A program made the translations under genes and the position numbers. DNA of 64,000 nucleotides from Ensifer oleiphilus (lineage in GTDB: Bacteria; Pseudomonadota; Alphaproteobacteria; Rhizobiales; Rhizobiaceae): NCBI RefSeq assembly GCF_013371465.1, contig NZ_JABWDU010000006.1:62001-126000 (forward strand). The letters are read 5' to 3'. Under the pieces are notes generated by a model, which did no database searches, was not told the DNA's origin, and worked only from the letters and a program-made list of their open reading frames with translations. Numbering within the stretch: the first letter of the stretch is position 1; each line of letters starts with the position of its first letter. This document shows positions 1 through 11,243 of the stretch, piece after piece.

Positions 1-745
1 ACCTGATCGCGTCTGCGAGCGCCTTCTCGTCGACGAGGCCGCCGCGGGCGCAATTGACGATGCGCACACCCGGCTTGGTCTTGGCGAGTGCTTCGGCATT
101 GAGGATGCTACGGGTCTTGTCCGTCAGCGGCACGTGCAGGGTGATGAAGTCGGCCTGGGCCAAGAGCTCGTCGAGCTCGACCTTGGTGACGCCCATTTCC
201 TCGGCGCGCTCCTTCGACAGGAACGGGTCGTAGGCGAGCACGTGCATCTTCAGGCCGATGGCGCGCGAGCAGACGATCGAGCCGATATTGCCGGCGCCGA
301 TGACGCCGAGCGTCTTGCCGGTGATTTCGACGCCCATGAAGCGGGACTTCTCCCACTTGCCGGCCTGCGTCGAAGTGTCGGCGGCCGGAAGCTGGCGGGC
401 AACGGCAAAGAGCAGGGCGATGGCGTGTTCGGCTGTCGTGATCGAATTGCCGAACGGCGTGTTCATGACGATGATACCGCGGCGCGAGGCGGCCGGGATA
501 TCGACATTGTCGACGCCGATGCCGGCGCGGCCGATGACCTTGAGGTTGGTCGCGGCCGCAATCAGCTTCTCGGTCGCCTTGGTCGCCGAGCGGATGGCAA
601 GGCCATCATAGTTGCCGATAATTTCGGCGAGCTTGTCCTTGTCCTTGCCGAGCTTCGGCTGGAAATCGACTTCAACGCCGCGGTCGCGGAAGATCTGGAC
701 GGCGGTTTCCGACAGTTCGTCGGATACGAGAACGCGAGGTGCCAT
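1..745 (-). CDS. serA: D-3-phosphoglycerate dehydrogenase (partial, 3' end outside window)
   Basis: First step of serine synthesis from glycolysis: NAD-dependent oxidation of 3-phosphoglycerate to 3-phosphohydroxypyruvate in the cytosol. The visible N-terminal ~248 residues begin MAPRVLVSDELSE and contain the substrate-binding portion (AIRSATKATEKLI, GRAGIGVDNVD) and the start of the Rossmann domain with the dinucleotide motif GVIGAGNIG. The start at 745 has a strong AAGGAGG ribosome site about 8 nt upstream. The gene lies 85 bp downstream of serC on the same strand, so it is probably the second gene of a serC-serA operon. The C-terminal part, including any regulatory ACT/ASB domain, lies beyond the window edge. 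Identification is secure from motifs and the serC neighbour. Confidence 0.95.
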   Translation of the reverse strand, partial: MAPRVLVSDELSETAVQIFRDRGVEVDFQPKLGKDKDKLAEIIGNYDGLAIRSATKATEKLIAAATNLKVIGRAGIGVDNVDIPAASRRGIIVMNTPFGNSITTAEHAIALLFAVARQLPAADTSTQAGKWEKSRFMGVEITGKTLGVIGAGNIGSIVCSRAIGLKMHVLAYDPFLSKERAEEMGVTKVELDELLAQADFITLHVPLTDKTRSILNAEALAKTKPGVRIVNCARGGLVDEKALADAIR

Positions 746-793
746 GATGGCCTCCTTGAAAAGATCAGGTCTGAACGGAATGCGGGTACAAGG

Positions 794-818
794 GCTTCGC
801 TCCCATGAGGAGCGAAGC
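794..818 (-). repeat. Intercistronic hairpin between serC and serA
   Basis: A perfect 10-bp inverted repeat (794-803 with 809-818, 5-nt loop) sits in the 85-bp serC-serA gap. No U-run follows on the minus strand, so it does not look like an intrinsic terminator. It may protect or process the mRNA and so set the ratio of SerC to SerA; this role is inferred. Confidence 0.6.
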
Positions 819-830
819 AAGCGCTTGGGG

Positions 831-2009
831 TTAGGCCGCGGCCTGCGACAGGGTCGCCTTCTGGGTCTCAAAAGCCCAGGTCAGCCACGGCATCAGCGCC
901 GCCATGTCGGACGCCTCGATCGTGGCGCCGGCCCAGATTCTGAGGCCGGACGGTGCGTCGCGGTAATGGCCGATGTCGAACGCGACACCTTCCTTTTCGA
1001 GGAGGGCAACAACGCCCTTGGCAAAAGCCGCCTGTCCGTCGGCATCGAGGGCTGCGACGTCCTTGTCGACGATCTTCAGGCAGACCGAGGTATTGGAGCG
1101 GGTCTCGTCCTTGACCGCCAGGTTGGCGATCCAGCCGTTGGCGTCGACGAAGTCGAAGATCACCTGGGCATTGGCGTCGGCACGCGCCATCAGGCCCTTG
1201 AGCCCACCGACCTTCTCTGCCCAGACGAGGGCATCGATATAGTCCTCGACGCAAAGCATCGACGGTGTGTTGATGGTTTCGCCGGTGAAAATGCCTTCGA
1301 TCAGCTTGCCGCCAGAGGTCATGCGGAAGATCTTCGGCAGCGGCCATGCCGGCACGTAGGTCAGCAGGCGTTCGACGGCACGCGGCGACAGGATGATGAC
1401 GCCGTGGGCGCCCTCGCCACCGAGAACCTTCTGCCAGGAGAAGGTAACGACATCGAGCTTGGCGAAATCGAGGTTCTGCGCGAAGGCGGCAGAGGTCGCG
1501 TCGCAAATGGTCAGACCCTTGCGGTCGGCCGGGATGAAGTCGGCATTTGGAACGCGCACACCCGAGGTCGTGCCGTTCCAGGTGAAGACGACGTCACGGT
1601 CGAAATCGACCTTGGAGAGATCGGGCAGTTCGCCGTAACCGGCTTCGAACTTGCGAACGTCGGCGAGCTTCAGCTGCTTGACCACGTCGGTCACCCAGCC
1701 GGCGCCAAAGCTTTCCCAGGCGACCATGTCGACGCCGCGCTCACCGAGCATCGACCAGAGCGCCATTTCGACGGCGCCGGTATCGGAAGCGGGCACGATG
1801 CCGATGCGATAATCGGCCGGCACTTCAAGAATGTCACGGGTAAGATCGATGGCCTGCTTGAGCTTCGTCTTGCCGATCTTGGCGCGGTGCGAACGACCGA
1901 GCGGAGCATCGGAGAGAGCATCGAGCGACCAACCGGGACGCTTCGAGCAAGGGCCAGAAGAAAAATGGATGTTGTTCGGACGGAGGTCCGGCTTGGCAGG
2001 CTTCGTCAT
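831..2009 (-). CDS. serC: Phosphoserine aminotransferase
   Basis: PLP-dependent transfer of an amino group from glutamate to 3-phosphohydroxypyruvate, giving O-phosphoserine (second step of serine synthesis; often also used in pyridoxine synthesis). The 392 residues match the alphaproteobacterial SerC subfamily. They carry the N-terminal [15 protein letters not shown] segment, a GTTSG phosphate/PLP region and the Schiff-base lysine K194 in [13 protein letters not shown]. First gene of the serC-serA operon. The start at 2009 is preceded by a GGAAGG ribosome site that lies partly inside a leader hairpin, suggesting translational control. A TTGACT/TATTTC promoter lies about 55-85 bp upstream. 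Confidence 0.97.
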   Translation of the reverse strand: MTKPAKPDLRPNNIHFSSGPCSKRPGWSLDALSDAPLGRSHRAKIGKTKLKQAIDLTRDILEVPADYRIGIVPASDTGAVEMALWSMLGERGVDMVAWESFGAGWVTDVVKQLKLADVRKFEAGYGELPDLSKVDFDRDVVFTWNGTTSGVRVPNADFIPADRKGLTICDATSAAFAQNLDFAKLDVVTFSWQKVLGGEGAHGVIILSPRAVERLLTYVPAWPLPKIFRMTSGGKLIEGIFTGETINTPSMLCVEDYIDALVWAEKVGGLKGLMARADANAQVIFDFVDANGWIANLAVKDETRSNTSVCLKIVDKDVAALDADGQAAFAKGVVALLEKEGVAFDIGHYRDAPSGLRIWAGATIEASDMAALMPWLTWAFETQKATLSQAAA

Positions 2010-2011
2010 GT

Positions 2012-2057
2012 GCTATCCTTCCAGATAGATAGCCCTTCGTTGGGGAAGGGTGTCCCG
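2012..2057 (-). ncRNA. serC leader RNA (serC RNA motif-like, two adjacent hairpins)
   Basis: The short leader between the predicted transcription start (~2057) and the serC start codon folds into two abutting hairpins. One has a 6-bp CCCTTC/GAAGGG stem (2033-2050). The other has a 6-bp GCTATC/GATAGC stem (2012-2033) whose loop and 3' arm hold the serC Shine-Dalgarno sequence. This arrangement and location match the serC RNA motif described upstream of serC-serA operons in alphaproteobacteria. The ligand or mechanism of that motif is not established, to my knowledge. Assignment is by structure and position only. Confidence 0.7.
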
Positions 2058-2063
2058 CCGTCG

Positions 2064-2092
2064 GAAATATTGCGGGTCAGGAAGGAAGTCAA
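2064..2092 (-). promoter_or_regulatory. Predicted housekeeping-sigma promoter of serC-serA
   Basis: Minus-strand -35 TTGACT (2087-2092) and -10 TATTTC (2064-2069) are separated by 17 nt. This places the start near 2057, just upstream of the two leader hairpins. Confidence 0.6.
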
Positions 2093-2173
2093 GCGACTTG
2101 TGTCGCAATCGGGAAAATTTATGGCGGGCTAGGCAAGATCAGCAAAGACGGAACCGTCCCCGCCGACCGAATG

Positions 2174-3010
2174 TTACCAGAACGAGAAACGCAGACCCGC
2201 TCTGATCTCGTGACGCGAAAGACCGTCATCGAAGCCCTTTGCCCCGCTCGCACCGGCAAGCGCCTCGGCCCCGAAGCCGAACATCCCGCCGTCGCCGATG
2301 TGCGAATAGCGGTAACCGACATCGAGCTTCAGGCGATCGCTGAGGTCGTAGGAGACACCGGCCATCAGCGCATAGGTAAAGCGCCAGCTGTCGTGGCCGT
2401 CGAAGGACGTGGTGGCCGGGGCGCCGGCACAGGCGCCGCCGCCGGCAACGCAGCTTTCGCTGGCAAAGGCGGTGTTCCAGCGCAGATTGGTCGCTCCGAT
2501 GCCGGCACCGAGATAGGGTGTGAATCCGGCGAGCGTTCCGAAATCGACATAGGCGTTGGCCATCAGGCCCAGCGCGGAGAAATCAGCCGTCGTCGACAAG
2601 GCGCAGGACGTGCCGGCCCCCTGCCCCGCGCAAGGGCTGGCACCGATTGACGAGCCGTCAAGACGGCCCTCGAAATAATCCGCCGTCAGATCGGCGCGCA
2701 CAGTGTCGGTGATCTGGTAGCCGAGGCCGATCGTGCCCGAAAGCGGTTTGTCGAAGCGCGTGCCGTCGAACGGGGTCGTGCTGTAGCTGCCGGTGCCCGC
2801 GTCGAAGGTGCGGTAGAAGGGATCGCCCGCATCGCGCCAGCCGGCATAGCCGATGTCACCGCGGATGTAGAGGCCGTTGCTGCCGATCGCTTCCTGGGCA
2901 ATGGTGATTTCCGGCGCATCGATCAGGGCCTCGTCAGCGGCAAGCGCCGCACCTGAGGCAAGCAGGCCGATACCGAACGTGGCTCCGCAGATCCCGTTTC
3001 GCCATTCCAT
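2174..3010 (-). CDS. Outer membrane beta-barrel protein, Omp25/31 family (copy 1)
   Basis: Predicted 278-residue outer membrane protein. It has an N-terminal Sec signal peptide (MEWRNGICGATFGIGLLAS..ALAA, cleavage before DEALI). The mature part is rich in alternating beta-strand and glycine segments (GLYIRGDIGYAG, YLGAGIGATNL, WRFTYALMAGVSYDLSD, LKLDVGYRYSHIGDGG) and ends in an aromatic, GLRFSFW, as barrel proteins do. In rhizobia and Brucella such proteins are abundant surface proteins tying the outer membrane to the cell wall or LPS. The ATG at 3010 is chosen over a TTG at 3031 because an AAAGGG ribosome site sits 7 nt before it. It is a tandem paralogue of the next gene, and both have CtrA boxes about 90 bp upstream. 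The exact function is unknown. Confidence 0.85.
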   Translation of the reverse strand: MEWRNGICGATFGIGLLASGAALAADEALIDAPEITIAQEAIGSNGLYIRGDIGYAGWRDAGDPFYRTFDAGTGSYSTTPFDGTRFDKPLSGTIGLGYQITDTVRADLTADYFEGRLDGSSIGASPCAGQGAGTSCALSTTADFSALGLMANAYVDFGTLAGFTPYLGAGIGATNLRWNTAFASESCVAGGGACAGAPATTSFDGHDSWRFTYALMAGVSYDLSDRLKLDVGYRYSHIGDGGMFGFGAEALAGASGAKGFDDGLSRHEIRAGLRFSFW

Positions 3011-3097
3011 GCCCATGCCCTTTCGCTGCAATTGCCGTCACCGGACGGGATCCACCCATCGGCTACTTCGTTCGGCGTTAACTATTGCAGAGTGAGG

Positions 3098-3112
3098 TTA
3101 ACTGTCGGTTAA
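3098..3112 (-). promoter_or_regulatory. CtrA-binding box upstream of Omp25/31 copy 1
   Basis: Perfect TTAA-N7-TTAA (3098-3101, 3109-3112), flanked by TTAACCAT, with another GTTAAC at 3077-3082. The site lies 88 bp upstream of the ATG at 3010. This is the consensus bound by the response regulator CtrA in Caulobacter, Sinorhizobium and Brucella. Binding is inferred. Confidence 0.65.
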
Positions 3113-3153
3113 CCATGCCCGTTAGCATTTGCGCAAAGCTTTCGACGAAACGA

Positions 3154-3180
3154 CGAAGGCCGCCCCTGGGGCGGCCTTCG
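3154..3180 (-). terminator. Hairpin terminator after Omp25/31 copy 2
   Basis: A 13-bp GC-rich inverted repeat (3154-3166 with 3168-3180) begins 18 nt past the stop codon of the upstream gene. The U-run on the minus strand is weak, so termination may be partial. Confidence 0.55.
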
Positions 3181-3198
3181 ATGCTCGATATCGATTGC

Positions 3199-4029
3199 TT
3201 ACTTGTAGACGATCGGCTCCGGCGGCGGCTCATAAGGAACCTCGCAGACGTTGCCGAAGGAGTAGCGCAGGCCGGCGCGCGCTTCGTGGATGTAGAAGCC
3301 CTCGTCGTAGCCCGGGCCGCCGCCATTGGCGTAGCCGAACATGTTGCCGTCATCCACCTGGCGGAAGCGGTAGCCGACATCTGCCTTGAGATTGCAGGTC
3401 AGGTCGATGGCAGTACCGGCCATGAGCGCGTAGGTGAAGCGCCACTTGCTCTCGCCCTCGTGTTCCGTCGTCGGGTCGCAGGCCCCCGGATTGCTGACGC
3501 TGCAACTCGTGTTGCGCAGCTTGTCCCACTTGACGTGCGTGGCACCGACACCGGCACCAACATAGGGTGTGAAAGCGCCATAGGTGCCGATATCGACATA
3601 GGCGTTGGCCATCAGGCTCCAGGCCGAGACCGAACTTACGTCGCTCGACACGCAGGGTCCCACAACGCTGCCGCAGCCGCCGAATGTCGAGCCGGCGAAG
3701 TCGCCGCCGCCCCAGTAGTCGAGCGTGACGTCCGTGCGCAGGTAGTTGTTGAACTGGTAACCGACACCGACGCCGGCAACCCAGGAATCGTCAATCTCGG
3801 CCGTCGCGAATTCCGCGATGGAGCCGCCCGGTCCGCCCTGATAGAAATTCGCGCCACGCAGATTGTTCCAGGCGTAGCCCACGTCGCCGCGCAGATACCA
3901 TCCGCTGGTCTGGATCACCTCGACCGGCTGCTCGACGATGGGTTCGACAGGCGGTTGATAAATGTCGGCAGCAATGGCTGCGGTGCCGCTGAGCAAGACT
4001 GCAACAACGCCACTCAAAATTCTCTTCAT
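3199..4029 (-). CDS. Outer membrane beta-barrel protein, Omp25/31 family (copy 2)
   Basis: 276-residue paralogue of the neighbouring porin-like gene. Sec signal peptide MKRILSGVVAVLLSGTAAIA with cleavage before the second Ala-Asp; mature barrel segments WYLRGDVGYAW, GVGYQFNNYL, GAGVGATHVKW, WRFTYALMAGTAIDLT, LKADVGYRFRQVDDGN and EARAGLRYSFG. A short proline-rich tail (YEPPPEPIVYK) follows the last strand, unlike copy 1. It contains several cysteines (for example FGGCGSVVGPCVS and TSCSVSNPGACD) that could form loop disulfides. Start at 4029 chosen because GGAGTGG lies just upstream; the TTG at 4041 overlaps that site. A CtrA box lies about 90 bp upstream. Confidence 0.85.
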   Translation of the reverse strand: MKRILSGVVAVLLSGTAAIAADIYQPPVEPIVEQPVEVIQTSGWYLRGDVGYAWNNLRGANFYQGGPGGSIAEFATAEIDDSWVAGVGVGYQFNNYLRTDVTLDYWGGGDFAGSTFGGCGSVVGPCVSSDVSSVSAWSLMANAYVDIGTYGAFTPYVGAGVGATHVKWDKLRNTSCSVSNPGACDPTTEHEGESKWRFTYALMAGTAIDLTCNLKADVGYRFRQVDDGNMFGYANGGGPGYDEGFYIHEARAGLRYSFGNVCEVPYEPPPEPIVYK

Positions 4030-4117
4030 GGCCCACTCCAATACATTCGGTTGCTTGGCGCGCCATCAAAGTGGCGCACAAATCCTGACGTTGGTTATGG
4101 ATAATGATGGGGAAAGG

Positions 4118-4132
4118 TTAAGCCTCGATTAA
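4118..4132 (-). promoter_or_regulatory. CtrA-binding box upstream of Omp25/31 copy 2
   Basis: Perfect TTAA-N7-TTAA (4118-4121, 4129-4132), 89 bp upstream of the ATG at 4029, almost the same offset as the box of the paralogue. A CATAAC hexamer about 16 nt further downstream could be the -10 element. Confidence 0.65.
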
Positions 4133-4203
4133 CTACAAAAGTTTACCTTGCGCGTTAAGGAACATTAATACTCCGATACACAGCGACCTGTTCTTCGGCA
4201 GAC

Positions 4204-4234
4204 AAAGAAAAGGCCGGTGAAAATCACCGGCCTT
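4204..4234 (-). terminator. Intrinsic terminator of glmM
   Basis: An 11-bp stem AAGGCCGGTGA/TCACCGGCCTT (4210-4220, 4224-4234) with a 3-nt loop is followed by a U-rich run on the minus strand. It lies 26 bp after the glmM stop. Confidence 0.9.
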
Positions 4235-4259
4235 GGAGGAAACTGCGGGGGGAATGTTG

Positions 4260-5612
<1,353 letters not shown>

Positions 5613-5862
5613 AAGAGCTCCATCGTTCCGCTGGGTCAATGCAGGCTTTGCCTGCTTTACCTGTCTGCGTGTTCCGCGACTGGGTTTCATTGACCAGACC
5701 TCATATCATTCCGGCTGTTGCCGTTGCTCCCGCGCTGTAACAGCAAAACAAGGGCTGGGAGCCTTCGAATCTTCTTTGACACAAAACCAATGCAAACGGC
5801 AGCAACCGTAGCATCAGAAATCATTACATCCCGTTACCAAGTGCAATCCCGTGCCTCGGCAA

Positions 5863-5895
5863 CAAAAAGCCGCCGCGCTCTCCGGCGCGGCGGCT
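5863..5895 (-). terminator. Intrinsic terminator of ftsH
   Basis: An 11-bp stem (5868-5878 with 5885-5895) with a 6-nt loop is followed by a run of U on the minus strand. It lies 30 bp after the ftsH stop and separates it from glmM. Confidence 0.9.
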
Positions 5896-5924
5896 TCTGA
5901 GATAAGCGTCTGAACCTGAAGCCG

Positions 5925-7868
<1,944 letters not shown>

Positions 7869-7968
7869 CGAACTCCCCGGAACCTGTCACGACCCGCACA
7901 TTTCGCCGGGCCGCTTTCTTGCCCCTAACATAGGGTTCTGGCGACGCCTTGCCAAGGCAAACCGCCAA

Positions 7969-9309
7969 CTACCGTTCCATTTCTGTCAACAGATCGTGAA
8001 CCGGCGACCGAACATAGGGCTGACGCCCGCACAATCCGGCAATCATGTCCGCCATGATCCGGTCGAAACCCGGCAAAAAGGTGTCGTAGGGGCAAATGCG
8101 CTGCTCGACGGCGGCCTTCGCGACACAATTGTCGTCTGTGGATACAACATGCGGCGCGGAAAGTGCTGCCCGCTTGGCAACGCCCGGTGGCAGTCCTGCG
8201 GCAATAAGTCTCTGCTGTTGCAGCCCGGAATCGTCGCCAACACCGACTGTCAACAGGCCATTTCCGACATTTCGAACGGCAAAGCGGCCATCCCAGATGC
8301 TGGCTTCGCCCGGCGCCAGGGTGAGACGCGGAAGATCGCGCGCCTCGCGATAGAGGTAGAGACCCGTCGCGCGCCTGTCGAAAACGACCCGTCCTGCCGT
8401 CAGCCGCCCCAACGCGCTCCGCTCAAGGAACGCCGTCACGCGCGCAGCAGTGTCTGCCGCCAAGGGATACGTTCGTCCGCCGACGATAGCGGCCATTGCC
8501 AAAAGCGCGCGCCGGCAGTCGATATCGGCGCATGTTCCGACGGCAGTTGCGGCAATGCTCACGACGAGGTTCTCGTGAACGCGCGCATGACGTTTCAACC
8601 ATTCAGCCGCTTTCGCCGACGAGCGCGCGCGGGATGCGGTGTCCCATGTGGTCGCCACCTCATCGCCGGTTTCAGCGAGGCGCTCACGGGTTCGCACCCG
8701 TTCAAAATGCATGTTGGCGTTGCTCGGATCGTCAAACCAGCCCACGCCCTCCGCCGCAAGAAAGGCCCTGACATCGGCACGACGCAGACCGAGGAAGGGT
8801 CGCAGCACCCAGAAGCGCCTGTCGTAGAGTACGTCGACGGCCATTCCCGCGGCGCCGGGCCCCTGCCCGCGCTCCGACCGCATCAGGATCGTCTCGCGCT
8901 GATCATCCAGTGTGTGCCCGGTGGCAATGCAGGTGGCGCCGAGTTCATCGGCAGCGGCGGCCAACAGCTGATAGCGTTTTTCGCGCGCGGCGGCCTGAAT
9001 TCCTGCCGCCGGTTTTTCACCGTCCCAGAGCTTGACGACATGCGCCACGTCGAGGCTGGCACAGAAGCCGGCCATGGCCCGCGCCTCATCGGCGGAGCCG
9101 GCTCTCAAGGCGTGGTCCACCGTGCAGGCAGCAAGAGAAAGATCGGTATTGCCGGTCGCCTCGATCGCCCTGTTTAGGGCGAGAAGCAGTCCCTTGGAAT
9201 CGCTGCCGCCGGACACGGCTACGAGCAGTCGGGCAGGCCGATGGAGGGATGAAAGAAATCGTTTCGCCGTTTCGAGAACGGCCAGGCTGGCTTGCGTCTC
9301 AGCAGCCAA
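7969..9309 (-). CDS. tilS: tRNA(Ile)-lysidine synthetase
   Basis: Adds lysine to C34 of the CAU anticodon of a tRNA-Ile so that it reads AUA codons; an essential cytosolic enzyme. The 446-residue reading contains the N-type ATP pyrophosphatase P-loop SGGSDS (33-38), the family segments ATGHTLDDQRET and RPFLGLRRADVRAFL, and a poorly conserved C-terminal domain. The start is TTG at 9309, overlapping the last 11 nt of cpoB. No better ATG or GTG precedes the P-loop in frame, so a non-AUG, coupled start is inferred. It joins the tol-pal block to ftsH. Confidence 0.93.
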   Translation of the reverse strand: MAAETQASLAVLETAKRFLSSLHRPARLLVAVSGGSDSKGLLLALNRAIEATGNTDLSLAACTVDHALRAGSADEARAMAGFCASLDVAHVVKLWDGEKPAAGIQAAAREKRYQLLAAAADELGATCIATGHTLDDQRETILMRSERGQGPGAAGMAVDVLYDRRFWVLRPFLGLRRADVRAFLAAEGVGWFDDPSNANMHFERVRTRERLAETGDEVATTWDTASRARSSAKAAEWLKRHARVHENLVVSIAATAVGTCADIDCRRALLAMAAIVGGRTYPLAADTAARVTAFLERSALGRLTAGRVVFDRRATGLYLYREARDLPRLTLAPGEASIWDGRFAVRNVGNGLLTVGVGDDSGLQQQRLIAAGLPPGVAKRAALSAPHVVSTDDNCVAKAAVEQRICPYDTFLPGFDRIMADMIAGLCGRQPYVRSPVHDLLTEMER

Positions 9310-10330
9310 AGCGGCTTTGCTCGCTCGTCACCTTGGCGCGCACGGCCGGTGAGGCCTTCGGGTAGCGCTTGTTGACCTCGCGCAGCGTGGCGCAGGCGGT
9401 TTCCTTGTTGTCGAGGGCGCCGAGCGACATGCCGAGCTTCAAGAGCATTTCCGGAGCCTTCGGCGATTTGGCGTGCGCCTGGTGCGCATTCAGGAACGTC
9501 TTGGCTGCATCGCTGTACTTGCCCTGCGAATACTGCGCCTCGCCCATCCAGAAGCTGGCATCGGCCGCCTTCTCGCCCTGCGGGAAAACGTCGAGATAGT
9601 CACGGAATTCCTGCTCGGCAGTGCTGTAGTCGCCGGACAGCACGTGCCCGTAGGCCGACTGATAAAGGTCGCCGGGATTATCTAGCGCTGCGGTTTGCTG
9701 CTCGCTGTCCGGGTTGGCGTTGAGTCCGCCGTCGTTGCCCGGAAGGGCCACGCCGGTGTCGACGCCGGGAGGCGTCGCGTTGGCGCCCGGCTGGGCATCG
9801 GTCGTGGTCGAAATCGGATTGCCGCTCTCGTCGAAGACGATCTGGCCCAGCGTCGTTGGAGGCGCGGCACCGGTTGCGCCCTGATCGGCGCCCGATGCGG
9901 CCATGCCGGTGCCCGGATCGACGGGCGCCATCGTCTGGCTATCCGTCACCCCCGGGGTGACGGACGCCTGATCACTGGATTTCGGCGTCTGCAATGCGCC
10001 GCTCTTCTTGGGGGAGGCCTTGCCGCTTTCCAGATCCTGGAAACGGAACTCGTTGTCCTCCTGGAACTTCCGGATCTGCTCCTGCATCTGCAGAAGCTGG
10101 AAGCTCATTTCTTCGATACGCCCGTTGAGCGAGCGGATCTGTTCTTCAAGCTGGCCTATCCGTGTCGTCTCGGAGGCCTGTACCTTCACGACGGGAAGAC
10201 TGTGCGAGCCTGCCGTATCGGCGTGTGTCGTTCGGGCAGCGAGCCCGGAAAGCGGCATGGCATTTACCGTCTGGCCAAGGCCCGAAAGGGCCGCGAGACC
10301 AAGCAGTCCAGCCACGACAAATTTCTTCAT
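9299..10330 (-). CDS. cpoB: Cell division coordinator CpoB (YbgF)
   Basis: Periplasmic TPR protein that in E. coli binds TolA and PBP1B and couples outer membrane constriction to peptidoglycan synthesis. The 343 residues comprise a signal peptide (MKKFVVAGLLGLAALSGLGQ..NA), an N-terminal coiled-coil trimerization segment (IGQLEEQIRSLNGRIEEMSF.., ~residues 52-90), a long Pro/Gly/Thr-rich linker and C-terminal TPR repeats (LYQSAYGHVLSGDYSTAEQ, ASFWMGEAQYSQGKYSDAA). The start at 10330 fits the signal peptide; upstream in-frame residues were rejected. It is the last tol-pal cluster gene, after pal, although a strong terminator lies in the pal-cpoB gap. Confidence 0.93.
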   Translation of the reverse strand: MKKFVVAGLLGLAALSGLGQTVNAMPLSGLAARTTHADTAGSHSLPVVKVQASETTRIGQLEEQIRSLNGRIEEMSFQLLQMQEQIRKFQEDNEFRFQDLESGKASPKKSGALQTPKSSDQASVTPGVTDSQTMAPVDPGTGMAASGADQGATGAAPPTTLGQIVFDESGNPISTTTDAQPGANATPPGVDTGVALPGNDGGLNANPDSEQQTAALDNPGDLYQSAYGHVLSGDYSTAEQEFRDYLDVFPQGEKAADASFWMGEAQYSQGKYSDAAKTFLNAHQAHAKSPKAPEMLLKLGMSLGALDNKETACATLREVNKRYPKASPAVRAKVTSEQSRFGC

Positions 10331-10468
10331 TTCATTTGTCCTGTTCGAATACCGGTTTTCCCACCCTGGAATCGGGGCCCGCAATACATCTCGCCGATTC
10401 ATCTGGATGATTGCCGCACAGTTTTCCAATTACCCTGAAAAAGCAACGGAGTTCGGCCAAAGTGTGGT

Positions 10469-10500
10469 AAAAAAGCAAAGGGCGGCACAAGGCCGCCCTT
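10469..10500 (-). terminator. Intrinsic terminator after pal
   Basis: A 9-bp stem AAGGGCGGC/GCCGCCCTT (10478-10486, 10492-10500) with a 5-nt loop is followed by a U-tract on the minus strand, 28 bp after the pal stop. It would favour Pal over CpoB expression. Confidence 0.9.
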
Positions 10501-10527
10501 ATAATTTAGCGATGCGTGATCGGAAGA

Positions 10528-11061
10528 TCACATGCCGGCGCCACCGAGAACGGTCACGGCACGGCGGTTCTGCGACCAGCACGAGATATCGTCGCAAACC
10601 GCGACCGGCTTTTCCTTGCCGTAGGAAATCGTCTTCAGGCGGTTGGCCGGAACGCCACGCGAGATCAGATAGTCCTTGGTGGAAGCAGCGCGGCGTGCGC
10701 CGAGTGCCAGGTTGTATTCGCGGGTGCCGCGCTCGTCGGCGTGACCTTCGACGGTGACGGCATAGTTCGGGTACTTGGCGAGCCACTGAGCCTGACGGTC
10801 GAGCGTCTGCTGTGCGTCGGCACGAATCGAGGTCGAGTCCGTGTCGAAGAAGATGCGGTCGCCGACATTGACGGTGAAGTCCTGCTGCGAACCCGGCGTT
10901 GCCGAGCCGGCGCCGCCGAGACCAAGCTCGCCTGCGCTGCCCGGAAGGTTCTTCTTCGAAGCGCAGCCAGCGATGGCAAGGGTCATGACGAGTGCGATCA
11001 TGACCGGGTTGCGAGCGATGGTCTGCATGCGGCCTGCGGCCGGGGTGTCAATTCGGCTCAT
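10528..11061 (-). CDS. pal: Peptidoglycan-associated lipoprotein
   Basis: Outer membrane lipoprotein that binds peptidoglycan and TolB and keeps the outer membrane attached during constriction. The 177 residues have an N-terminal membrane segment ending in lipobox LAIAGC, a short linker and an OmpA-like domain with the peptidoglycan-binding motif TVEGHADERGTREYNLALGARRA. Two cysteines near the C-terminus (VCDDISC) may form a disulfide. The start at 11061 has AAGGAGA 7 nt upstream; the in-frame ATG at 11094 lacks one. The 182-bp gap to tolB contains TTAACCAT-like sequence, so an internal promoter is possible. Confidence 0.96.
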   Translation of the reverse strand: MSRIDTPAAGRMQTIARNPVMIALVMTLAIAGCASKKNLPGSAGELGLGGAGSATPGSQQDFTVNVGDRIFFDTDSTSIRADAQQTLDRQAQWLAKYPNYAVTVEGHADERGTREYNLALGARRAASTKDYLISRGVPANRLKTISYGKEKPVAVCDDISCWSQNRRAVTVLGGAGM

Positions 11062-11243
11062 GCGCCGGTCTCCTTGAGAAGTGTCTGAATTCACGGTTGC
11101 CAGACTGTAACCGGAAGCGGTTAATCGCTATTCAACAGTTATGGTTAACAAATCGATAATTTAAGCTCGGCGCCTGCTAGACCAACACTTTGCGGCGAGA
11201 AAGCGGCATGATCGCCACAATCCCCGCCGCAAGTGAGAGCCTG

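Noticed and set aside
11101-11165. TTAACC-rich stretch upstream of pal as a CtrA site
   Set aside because: Several TTAA half-sites occur, but none are spaced by 7 bp.
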